From contig MNCI01014254.1 in assembly GCA_015680685.1 (NCBI GenBank), forward strand, positions 11,366 to 75,365: a DNA stretch of 64,000 bases, written 5' to 3'. This DNA comes from Gnetum montanum (lineage: Eukaryota > Streptophyta > Gnetopsida > Gnetales > Gnetaceae). Every line of letters starts with the position of its first letter. Position 1 is the first letter of the stretch. This document shows positions 55,745 to 64,000 of the stretch, piece by piece. The notes under the pieces were generated by a model that worked only from the letters and a program-made list of their open reading frames with translations, was not told the DNA's origin and did not search any database. The position numbers were made by a program, and so were the translations under genes.

Positions 55745-58011
55745 TGTTGATGTCAATGTTGCCCATGCTAGGCATGAGGCCATGATTAATAGTTTTAATT
55801 CCAAAAAAAAATATTATCAAACTTCATAGTTTCTTTATAATTTTAAAATTATTTCAATAGTTTTAAGACGCGTTTGAGAGCCCCAAACATTTAGAATGCC
55901 AAAATTTTAGGCAACACGTATTTGCAACACATTGCTCAAATGATTTACAATCACTAAGGGTGCAGATCTAAGAGGTAAACTTGGCCAAGGAGTTGAAGCT
56001 TGTTGTGAAATGAAGAATATCATTTTCTCACAAAGGATCTATTCAGTTTCTCTTGTTTGACTACTAAACCTAGAATGGTACAAGCCAAAATTTACTTAGA
56101 GTTTGAATACTTTGATTTATCTAGAGAAACCACAAACCAATACTCGTAAGTTCTAGAAACCATGCAAGTGTTATTTTTCATCATCATTGATTATTCTATT
56201 CCTATTAATCAAATTTCTTTGGATTCCTAAGTCTTCAGTTCTTAGTATTTCATATTATTTCCTACATTTTCTTGGGTATTAGTTGAGCATGCACCATTTG
56301 TTTACCTTGGACCAGTAACAATGAAATTCAAGTGAACATATTTTGGTCAATAGTACAATTCGAGTCTCAAAATATTTTTGTTGTTTGTGTAGGGGACAAA
56401 GACACAGCCACACCTGCAAGTCACTAGAATGCATCAACAAGTCAGGGGAATGCATGCATGCATTCAAATGGTTTGCATTTATTCATGCAGAGCTTGCTAG
56501 GAAGATGCAATGTTGAAACTGTCATGGCATTCAATTAAAAAAAAAAAAAAAACTCTAGACCAACCAAAGATGTCAGTGTATGATAGCAAGGTTAAAACAT
56601 TCTTTTTGAACCTTGTGATATTTGATGAATAAGTTGATGCTCCATTTGTATGATGACATAATTTCAAAAAGAATCCATGGAAATTTGAAATCCCAATACC
56701 GTATAGGATAGTTAATATAAGAAAAGGAGTACTTGTGAATGGATTATACAAAACCACAATAGAAACGGAAAAGCCACAAAAAGATAAAAGATCATACAAA
56801 TCATAGCCTTTCCAGTTCAGTGCCATCAACAGAACCACATACATCAAAGGAAAGAACAATAGGATCATCATGCATCATTTGTGAGGCAGACTAATTATCG
56901 GAGGTGAATCGTTGATAGGAAAATCATGGGTGACAGGCAAGAACATGGGGCATTGCATGTGGTGGCAAGCATTACATTCATGATGGACGTGTGCAGGTAA
57001 CCATCAGGGGAGATGAACCGATGAGGTGGATGTGGGCGTTACGGACAACCACTAGTAGCAGAGGACTATAGAAAAGGAAATCATTGGTCTTCCAGGGGGT
57101 GGCTAGCAGTAGCAACAAGGTGCATTGTAGACAATTGCTGGGCTGGACGGGATCTTGGAGAGCCTCCTCTCTCTATAGAGATCGGCGTTAGGCAGTGGTC
57201 TTCTATAGGCAATTGGCAGGTGGTCAATGGTTGATGCGCAGCAGTGGCTTTGAACAACACAGGGGCAACAATGGCTTTGGCAATGCATGTCATACGTGCA
57301 CAGAAGGGGCAACATCTAAAGCCTCCCCTCTCCTCGCCCAATGCGTGATTATGATAGCAATAACAACATTGTAGGTGAGTAGTGATGGTGGTGATTGCGT
57401 AGGCACTAACAGCAGCATCAATGGTCTCTCTTGGTCTGGTGCTTTACCTCAGTGGTGCAATCAACCGTGAGTGGGCTTTTTCTCTATTTTCTCTTCTCCG
57501 AGCTACATCAAGCAATCCTCTTCTTTCACATTGTAGGCAGTTACAGTAGGAGGTGGGTAGTAGGTTTTTCCTCTCTCTCTCACTCTCTCTCTCAAACAAC
57601 TATGGCAGTAGCAGTAGAGAGGTAGCACCTTCCTACAACGGGAATGACCTCTCCCTCTTTCGCTCTCTCTCTCCCAGCAGCTATGAGCAGTGTCAAGGCT
57701 ACAGTAGCATCTGTGATGGACTAGTGGCACAAACCCGCAACAACAATGGGGACCAAGGAAAATTTAATTTTTTTGTAATTGACTATTGTATTTGTATTAA
57801 GTCTTGGAATTCAAAATTATTGTTAATTTAAATTTTCCAACTTTCAATTTAATTTATCTTTTTTTTGCAATGTCACATAGCCCTCTCCAACTGAAACTAC
57901 AACTGAAACTATTATTATGTTTTTGTACCCATACGAGAGATGTTCTAAGCAATAGTCTCCTTAAACGAGTTATTTTCCCAATGTTGGTGTATCCAAAATT
58001 ACTCATCAACA
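55745..58011 (+). repeat. 3' LTR of element B
   Basis: 2267 bases. Shares start, end and order with 29965-32226. It has CT-rich tracts (57571-57595, 57655-57675) where the 5' LTR has a poly-C run. The frames at 56497 and 57081 on the minus strand and 57431-57831 on the plus strand are not genes. Confidence 0.9.
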
Positions 58012-58070
58012 CAATGCTCTATCCATGACCATAGAGTACATCACTTTTGCAAGCATGGCCACATTGTTTA

Positions 58071-58253
58071 TGTTGTTAACTAAAATTGCATTCTATATAT
58101 TTTGTCTTGCTTCTACTAATTTTTAAGTTTCGTTATTATAGAGCACATCTCCACTTTTCCATTGTTGTTAATTGAAATTGCATCTATATATTTTTCCTTG
58201 CTTTTCCCAATTTTTAAGATTTGTTATTCTAGAGCAAGTCTCCACTTTTCCAT
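58071..58253 (+). repeat. Tandem duplication of about 92 bases
   Basis: TGTTGTTAACTAAAATTGCA ... TCTCCACTTTTCCAT (58071-58162) is repeated as TGTTGTTAATTGAAATTGCA ... TCTCCACTTTTCCAT (58163-58253) with about 10 percent differences. Confidence 0.85.
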
Positions 58254-58869
58254 TTTAGGAATAATATTTTCTTAAATTACAAATAACATATACCAAGAGA
58301 TTTCATCTTGTATTTCCTTCATTAATTTTAGAAAATAAATAAACAATTTCTTTATTAAATTTTGATGTGTTCATAATATGTCTTAAACCTAATTATGTTT
58401 GATAATTATAGTTCAAAGAAGGGGAACAAATCTTTTCCTTGAATGCTATATATAAGTGTTAATGGATTTAACAAAAATGATAAGGAAACAGCCAAATAAT
58501 TTGCATGTGAGCTCATGACTCCCCTGAACTTGATTGCTACTGTTATTTTGAAGTAATTTAATGCTTTTGTTTCTTGAAGCGAGAATCTTGAAACCCAACC
58601 CAAAGATGGTGCGAGCGAGGGAAACCAGGAAGGAAGATTCGCGGCTCCTGCTATAACAGAGATGCCACAATATTGCATTGGCGGATGCAGGACGAAGCCA
58701 TAAAGTCAAAATTTCAAAAGCTCTATGACAGGCTGCTCATTGCAATTGCAGAGAAGCCACAATATGGAGGTGTGGAATACAGAAGGCCACGTACGTTCGC
58801 TCTGCCGTGTGTAAATCAAATTCAGGTCCAACGGCGTGCTGAGCAGGTGAGCGAAATTCCTTGAAAATA
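58254..58869. other. Transition from repeats to CpG-rich genic DNA
   Basis: AT-rich to about 58580, then GC-richer. A 63-residue plus frame (58673-58861) and two minus frames (58406, 58446) overlap it, but none has a recognisable motif. It could hold an unrecognised exon. Confidence 0.35.
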
Positions 58870-59560
58870 GAACGTGCGTGTCCCCACTCTTAAGACATGC
58901 TATCACACTATTCGCTGCTCTTCACGTGCTGTTCACGTGCTTCTTTGGCCCATGCGCACAGTGGCAATCATACTATTGGCTACTCTCCACTGCTCCACGT
59001 GCGTGCTTCTTAGCAGTGACGACTTAAGTCTTTGGCCCATGGACACAGTAGCAGGCAGCGACGCCTTAAGCTATTTGGGCCCAGCATGCAGTATCCTCCA
59101 AACGGCTTTACGCATATTTCCCAAAACGGCCCAATAATGGAACACGAATTTTCTTGTTACCTCTACTTTTGAAGATGTTACAGCAAGACATACAATGTAT
59201 TCGTCCCACTCTACGGGGTCCCACCGCACCGCGTCAGCTGAAGAACTCCGTTTTGATCCCGTTTGACCATTACTCACGCGCACGGGATTTCGTTTGGCCA
59301 ACCCTGGGTTGGATTTGTGGAGGCACTGCTTTTAGTTGACGTAGCAACGTCCCACAGCACAAACCTCCGGGAAAGTCCTGTTTGCAAATAAAGACCTTTT
59401 TCTTATGCTATGCCATCTTGTTCAAACTTCAAAGCAAGCAAGCAAGCGGTCATTTTGGTTTGAGAGGCCAACCCATGTTGCACGACAGCGGGTGAGAACC
59501 GACACGATCACGTCAAAACAGAAATACTCATTCGTGTATATCAATAAAAACGCAAACAAT
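58870..59560 (+). promoter_or_regulatory. Probable promoter region of the MATE-like gene
   Basis: Three G-box words (CACGTG at 58923, 58934 and 58996), CACGTACG near 58787 and several ACGTGCG sites lie in a CpG-rich segment. A partly duplicated block (CTTTGGCCCATGCGCACAGT near 58943 and CTTTGGCCCATGGACACAGT near 59031) is also present. A TATA-like TATATCAATAAA at 59537 lies about 215 bases before the chosen start codon. Confidence 0.45.
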
Positions 59561-59751
59561 GGGCTCTGTTTTTGCTAAGGGCTATCTCAAAGAGATTCAC
59601 ACTTTCACTTTCACGACCAAAGACGCGCGGACGATCCTGGGCCGGGCAAGTTTCCTTCAGTGGCGGGGCAGAGTCGTGTTCCAAACGCACTCCTTATTTA
59701 CGTGGGAAAACAAGAGCGACCAAGAGCAGACCACGTTTGCTAACATTCATT

Positions 59752-61357
59752 ATGAGAATGAGAATGCGAATGCGAATGCATTGTGGATGTGGTTCAATGG
59801 TAAGGGAGGTGAATGCCATGGTATCGCTGCTTTGGCTTGCAGCTCTGAACAACACGCAAGTGCTGGCGGGAGGTGGTCTAGGGATTGCATTGCTTAACAT
59901 CCTTGTGCGTCTGCGCTGGATGCCGTTTCTGCGAAGAAGCCTGCTCACGGTTATGCTCATGTTCATGGCAGCTGCTCTATTGCACTTGATTCATCTGCAC
60001 AATCCCAGCGTCAAAGGCACAGGGGAAAACAGGCACATGGCTATGGCTGCCGCCGCGGTGATTTATTGCAAGTGGGCACTGCCGCAGATGCTTATCAGCC
60101 ACCACACAAGGGCAACCACGGCACGGGCATGTGTGGAGGCTGTGGCGTTGCACCTGCTTTTTACCTGGGCTCTGGCCTTGGGCCTGCGCCTGGGATTGCA
60201 AGGCGTTGCCATGGCTACCTGGTGCTCCCATCTTGCCGCCATGGTGCTCAGCGCAAGCCACCATCACAAAAATGAAATTTCAGATTCAGTTCCAAGGATT
60301 TCTTTACCGACCACCAGCAGCACCAGCACCACCACGACGAATGCTTTGTCTGTGCTGGCATCTACATCGGGCATGGGCATGGGCATAGAATTAGATGTAA
60401 CATGGTACGATTGCATAGAATTAGATGTAACATGGTACGATTGCATAGTGTTGGTGGCGTGGCTTCCGCCGTCTGTGGTGGCTTCGGTGGTAGCCGCTGC
60501 GGCTATGATGCGCACCGCCTCGTTACTGCATGCGCTCAGTGCTGCGCTTGCACAGTCCTGCGCACATTTCCATGTTGTTGTAGTCTGCGTGCTCGGACTG
60601 ACTCAGGCTTTACTTGTGCTCATGGCCCTGCAAATGGCTCTACACCAATGGTCCCACTCTCGTTCCCGCAGCACCATGGCTGCTGATGCTGATAACCAGC
60701 TGACGCTCTCCATAATTCAGTAATTAGGGCTTACCGGCTACTCTTTTATTCCTCCCTCGACAAAAAGGATTCTAATTATATTATTATTCTTATAGTATTA
60801 TAGGTGTCTTGGTTTTTAAAAACAGTTCTCATCATATTGGATCCATTGTTTTTAAAAATGTTGGTTTTTCTGTTACTGCGATTTTGAACAGACGAGCTAC
60901 GCCAACGCTTGGGATGTGGGCCGTTGCGGCCTGCATGCAAAGCAACGCCTGGGCGTATTTGTGCCGAGGCGAAAGCATGGGCATTGTGGCAGTGGGTGCG
61001 CGAGTTAGGCTACTGTGCATGTGCGTTGTGGGTGCTCCGGTGTCGCTCATGTCGGCTTTCCTATTTGGGCACGGCGTTGAGGGACTTTGCCATGGCCTGG
61101 CTGTGGCCCAGCTAACGCAGGCTATTGCCTTTACGTCGCTCATGTTTCGAACCTCCGCTCAGATGCACAGGCCACCCACACTTACCGCCAATGCAACGGA
61201 AGCCACGGAAGAGGATGACGTTACTCAAAGCCAAGCCGAGTTGGTGGAGGATGATGTTGTGGAAAGTATTTTTAACCTTGCAAACAACGACGGCTCTTGC
61301 TACTTACCCACGCCCCCAGATTGTTTCACTTTGTGGGTTGGAGAGGGTGGTCCTTAG
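59752..61357 (+). CDS. MATE-family-like multidrug/toxin extrusion transporter (two exons)
   Basis: Exon 1 59752-60719 and exon 2 60892-61357 join to 477 residues through a 172-base GT-AG phase-2 intron (donor CA|GTAATT, acceptor TTTTGAACAG|A). The start is the first ATG of the frame; ATGs at 59797 and 59818 are alternatives, the last in the best context (GCCATGG). MATE carriers export organic compounds using ion gradients. About ten hydrophobic segments are visible (roughly 24-52, 63-82, 96-114, 126-148, 150-167, 222-245, 272-290, 330-346, 361-383, 386-410). Family-like parts are LGLRLGLQGVAMATWCSHLA, WYDCIVLVAWLPP (family W-[YF]-E...L..GLLP), YLCRGESMGIVAVGARVRL and VEGLCHGLAVAQLTQA. The last fits the DTX48-56-type clade. 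The N-terminus is short of two helices, the V-S-x-R-V-x-N-E-L-G signature is absent, and a 10-residue unit is duplicated. It may be divergent or decaying, but the frame is intact. Confidence 0.6.
60388..60447 (+). repeat. In-frame 30-base tandem duplication in the MATE-like exon 1
   Basis: CATAGAATTAGATGTAACAT plus GGTACGATTG occurs twice in direct succession without a difference. It duplicates ten residues (IELDVTWYDC) just before the helix that corresponds to the family's W-Y-E segment. Confidence 0.95.
60720..60891 (+). other. Intron of the MATE-like gene
   Basis: 172 bases and AT-rich. It starts GTAATT and ends in a pyrimidine-rich tract with TTTTGAACAG. Removing it joins ...LTLSIIQ to RATPTLG in frame, which restores the expected family order. 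Confidence 0.6.
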
Positions 61358-61790
61358 GGTTTGTGTATGACCCACTTGTTCCCTTTTTCCTTTTACTGTG
61401 CTCTTTAACACGGTTGGATGTTTTGTTGGTGGTACTTAGCAGGATATCAGGTTAGCTTTGGGTACAAACGCATTCCAAATGTTACTAGGAATTTTCTAAT
61501 TTTCTTAATGTTGTTGTAATAATGTCAGCCATGGCAATAATACCATCATTTTTCCTTTTTCTTAAGTAATTAAGCATTAATATTTTTAAAAGATCTATTT
61601 GGACTTAATAACGTTAAATTTGGCAATAATGTCATAGTCAAAGGTAAACTACTTATTTCCCCTTTTCTTAAGTAATTAACCATTAATATTCGGTATTGTT
61701 CAATAAATCTAAAAGAGATTCAATTTCATTATTATTAAAAATAAAAATGAAAATTCTTTATTACGTTTTCAACCAACGTCAGCCCATGAT
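61358..61790. other. 3' flank of the MATE-like gene
   Basis: AT-rich sequence. TTAAGTAATTAA with following text occurs twice (61561-61580 and 61669-61682), suggesting a small duplication. No gene. Confidence 0.5.
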
Positions 61791-61796
61791 CCATTC

Positions 61797-62046
61797 ATTC
61801 AGATCTAGTGCTGTAAATTGGAAGAAATCGCAACAGAAGTGGGCAGGGAAACGAGAGCTCTAGAAGAATGACATAACATACGTGCATATAAATATGACAT
61901 GACACTCTGTCCATGCATTTTTTCCTTTACACCCATAATGCCATGTATGCTTAAACAACCGTCAAATTACAAGATCAATGCATTCGGATCTAGTGCTGTA
62001 CAATGGAATAAATCGCAACAGCATAAGTGGGCAGCGGAAACGAGGT
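61797..62046 (+). repeat. Local duplication of about 65 bases
   Basis: ATTCAGATCTAGTGCTGTAA ... GTGGGCAGGGAAACGAG (61797-61857) recurs as ATTCGGATCTAGTGCTGTAC ... GTGGGCAGCGGAAACGAG (61981-62045), 183 bases downstream. Confidence 0.8.
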
Positions 62047-62860
62047 TTAGCACGATAACGATTCCCGACTATTGCAAGCAAGTTCCACGAGACGCAGGGC
62101 AACCCTGCCAGCAAAAGCAAAGGTTTCCGATCAGCTCTGATCTCCTCTCCTAAATGACTGATTCATTTAAAGATTCTTTCTACGGGTTTCCAAGGTAATT
62201 AAAAATAGTTTTAACATAGTTACCAGAAACCAGAAAAGGAGCAATATGATGAAAAAACGGCCAAGGAAAGGGTTGCAGAAAAGAAACCGGATAAAGAATC
62301 AAAGCAATAACGTAGAAGAATTAGAATAACATAGAAGAGAACTACCAATATAACTCATATATTATGGGGGGGTGTCGGACCCCAAAAAGAGATTTTTATT
62401 AATAGAAAACAAAATTTAGTACATAAGCAACTTTCCAACATATAGAGTGAGGAAAGGATGAAGAGAAACCATGTTGACTGAGACCATTAAGAGGAACCAT
62501 GCTAAACTAAGCATTCCACAGCGGATGTAAATGCAATCCCGAGGTCAGCCATTCGTTGAAATGTGTGTAACTTTTCCTGGATGTGGATTGTCTGAAAAGA
62601 ACATAGGAGAAAGAAAGAGGAAAGGGCCGACTAGTGTAGAGAACTGTGATTTAATTAGGAGACTGTCTTCTGAAGCGAGGCCTGATGATGGTGATTATTT
62701 GGATCTCCGATATGACTCCATGGCTGCAATATCCTTAATTTAAATATCCTTAATTTAAATGTATTTTATTTAATAACTTTCAGTTTTCTCAGAAAAATAT
62801 TAATATGCCATGAACAGTAAACACCTAAAGCAACTGGGTTAGGTTGCCCGGAAAAAAACG
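62047..62860. other. Intergenic sequence with a short perfect tandem repeat
   Basis: It contains GGGGGGGTGTCGGACCCC near 62365, a 70-residue plus frame (62531-62740) without recognised motifs, and two exact copies of ATCCTTAATTTAAAT (62731-62745 and 62746-62760). Confidence 0.5.
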
Positions 62861-63061
62861 CTAAACATTGGTAACCCGTTGCGTTTCTGGCAAGTCGAAA
62901 TAACCAATCGCAAGCAAGAAGCTCACTCCTAAGTAGATCCAGCACAGGCCATCGTATATCTGCTGCTGTTTGATGATCGTGTCCCGAATTTCAGACTCCG
63001 CAGGGCTCCAATTGGGAACTTTAGAGAGCGCTTTGCCAGGCCACAGCTTCCACCACAGATC
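62861..63061 (-). CDS. Unrecognised terminal exon of a membrane protein
   Basis: On the minus strand a splice-acceptor-like CTGTACTTAG precedes an open stretch of 66 codons ending in TAG at 62861. The residues begin DLWWKLWPGKALSKVPNWSP, followed by a charged part (AESEIRDTIIKQQQIYDG). One membrane helix (LCWIYLGVSFLLAIGYF, residues about 39-55) and a short tail (DLPETQRVTNV) complete it. Codon use and CpG content look genic. I do not recognise the family. Upstream exons would lie at higher coordinates, possibly past the window. The alternative is chance openness over 200 bases, but the amino-acid composition is not that of random sequence. Confidence 0.4.
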   Translation of the reverse strand, partial: DLWWKLWPGKALSKVPNWSPAESEIRDTIIKQQQIYDGLCWIYLGVSFLLAIGYFDLPETQRVTNV

Positions 63062-64000
63062 CTAAGTACAGTTGCAATCTTCTCGCCTCCCAAACAACTG
63101 TGGTTTGTCTTTCATACCTATGACATAATTAAAGCGTTTTCAGTTCTACTACTTAATTAGATATGAAACTGAGATCAAGAATATTTGTTTTCAGGCCATA
63201 TGAGAGATTTGCCGTTGAAGGACCATATGGAAGACAGATCCCAGTGCTACAGATCAAGGTATGGATGTTAGTCAACGTATTTAATGGTCGACAGGAAGCC
63301 ACATGATGATAGATTTTCCTTCATCGACAGCAATTTAAGCATCTCCCAAATGTTTTTCTCTGCACGTATTTAGTCAGTTATCGTCCGTGTAGATCGGAGC
63401 CTTGAACAGAGCATTATGTCAATTTTCTTTTGAACTCCCTCCGACAGTTGTGCAATTTAGATTACGGTTATTCAAGCTCCCATTCTTTGAAGTTCATTAT
63501 TACGTATTGATTTTCTCTCATTGACATTATTCCAAAGTTACCTGATATTATTTGGAATGATACATTTTTTAAAATTTACCTTTTCTTTCCTTGACATGAT
63601 TCGAAAGTTACCTTCCATCCTTTGGACTCTCCTGGTTGCTTCGGCACCCTACTTGGCAGGAGTAGCACTGAACCACTCAGCCTAGGGTAGAAAAAAGTCT
63701 CTAGATTTGTTTAGAGTGCAAAATGAAAACTACGCATAATGCAATGTAAAAGATTTATCTGATGCCTGGTATGGATTTTGTGCGTTTCATATTTTTATTT
63801 GGCAAGAAATTTCAAATTTTCATTCACCGCATTATTCTAAGTATAATTTTCTCTTGCATAATGAAACAGCCAAGCTATTCTCTGTACACATTTTCTGGGC
63901 AACGAGCTTCATTTCTGTTGCCTGATATCGGATATCCATCCACTGAATAAAGATAATATAAACAAGGCTTTGGAACATCCAGCATGGTAAAGCGTTAAAG
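63062..64000. other. Intergenic end of window with one exon-like stretch
   Basis: A plus-strand exon-like segment is at 63195-63258 (TTGTTTTCAG acceptor, ATCAAG|GTATGG donor, 64 bases) reading PYERFAVEGPYGRQIP... without a recognised family. A degenerate duplication (TTGACATTATTCCAAAGTTACC near 63521 and TTGACATGATTCGAAAGTTACC near 63591) follows. Nothing else is recognised to the window end. Confidence 0.3.

Larger units (their letters stand above)
29965..58011 (+). mobile_element. Element B: large Ty3/gypsy retrotransposon, host of two nested insertions
   Basis: LTRs of 2262 and 2267 bases (29965-32226 and 55745-58011) start TGTTGATGT and end CATCAACA, flanked by a perfect CAATG duplication (29960-29964 and 58012-58016). 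Inside are gag, protease, an extra RNase H, RT, RNase H and integrase. Integrase is split by element C. Without C the element is about 12.7 kb. It shares LTR ends, primer site and polypurine tract with the compact element at 9792-12531. All genes carry stops. Confidence 0.92.

Noticed and set aside
57081-57730. Overlapping frames on both strands near the end of element B
   Set aside because: All are inside the 3' LTR of element B and absent as intact frames from the 5' LTR.
59572-59751. Upstream extension of the MATE-like frame to 59572
   Set aside because: The codon at 59572 is TTG, not ATG. The first ATG in this frame is at 59752, and the extra residues show no family resemblance.
59559-59897. 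112-residue frame MGSVFAKGYLKEI... starting with ATG
   Set aside because: Different frame from the MATE-like exon, ends inside it, and has no recognised motif. Possibly an upstream ORF at most.
60066-60686. Cysteine- and histidine-rich frames overlapping exon 1 on both strands
   Set aside because: They are shadows of the GC-rich MATE-like exon, with no motif and poor composition.
62531-62743. 70-residue plus-strand frame MQSRGQPFVEMCVTF...
   Set aside because: No recognised motif, no splice or promoter context, and it ends in a 15-base tandem repeat. Kept only as unexplained sequence.

Overview
The window looks like heterochromatic intergenic DNA of a seed plant with a very large genome. 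A gymnosperm is my best guess, but that is inference. The evidence is decayed Ty3/gypsy and Ty1/copia LTR retrotransposons, AT-rich sequence with CpG largely converted to TpG/CpA, nested insertions, a plant-type GT-AG intron, and one plant MATE-like transporter gene. I saw no bacterial genes, rRNA, tRNA genes or CRISPR. Nearly all open reading frames before 58 kb are fragments of retroelement proteins broken by stops.

Layout. 1-981 is the end of a CpG-rich LTR. 982-9791 holds unclassified repeats, a Ty1/copia LTR, primer site and gag remnant (3189-5060), a field of a recurring T-rich motif (6481-7990) and a minus-strand gypsy protease fragment (8200-8930). 9792-12531 is a complete compact LTR element with a CATAC target duplication and almost no internal region. 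12848-16640 is a minisatellite followed by a gypsy gag-protease fragment. 17072-28620 ('element E') is a near full-length gypsy element with gag, protease, RT, RNase H, integrase and a third 3' ORF. 28745-29515 is an intronless dead copy of ALG5 (dolichyl-phosphate glucosyltransferase).

29965-58011 ('element B') is a gypsy element with 2.26-kb LTRs and a CAATG target duplication. Its integrase gene is split by 'element C' (38368-53722, duplication ACAAA), and C's gag is split by 'element D' (39555-46031, duplication GTAAG/GCAAG). This is a three-level nest whose insertion order can be read directly: B, then C, then D.

The most interesting system is the C/D/E group. All three share LTR ends, a tRNA-Asp-type primer site (lost in C), gag, and a 3' ORF3 with an N-terminal region like the plant 'putative transposon protein' domain and a coiled-coil tail. 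C and D have no protease, RT, RNase H or integrase; in that place they carry a conserved proline/histidine/tyrosine-rich region after gag. ORF3 is preceded by its own TATA promoter, which resembles the LTR U3 of the same element (including element-specific palindromic words in E and C), and by an intron-like segment ending in TACTAAC...AG directly before the ORF3 ATG. E could be the type of autonomous partner that supplies enzymes to C and D.

58.6-61.4 kb is the only clearly genic stretch: CpG-rich DNA, a G-box cluster, and a two-exon MATE-family-like gene (59752-61357). Beyond it are two short exon-like segments on opposite strands (62861-63061 minus, 63195-63258 plus) that I cannot assign.
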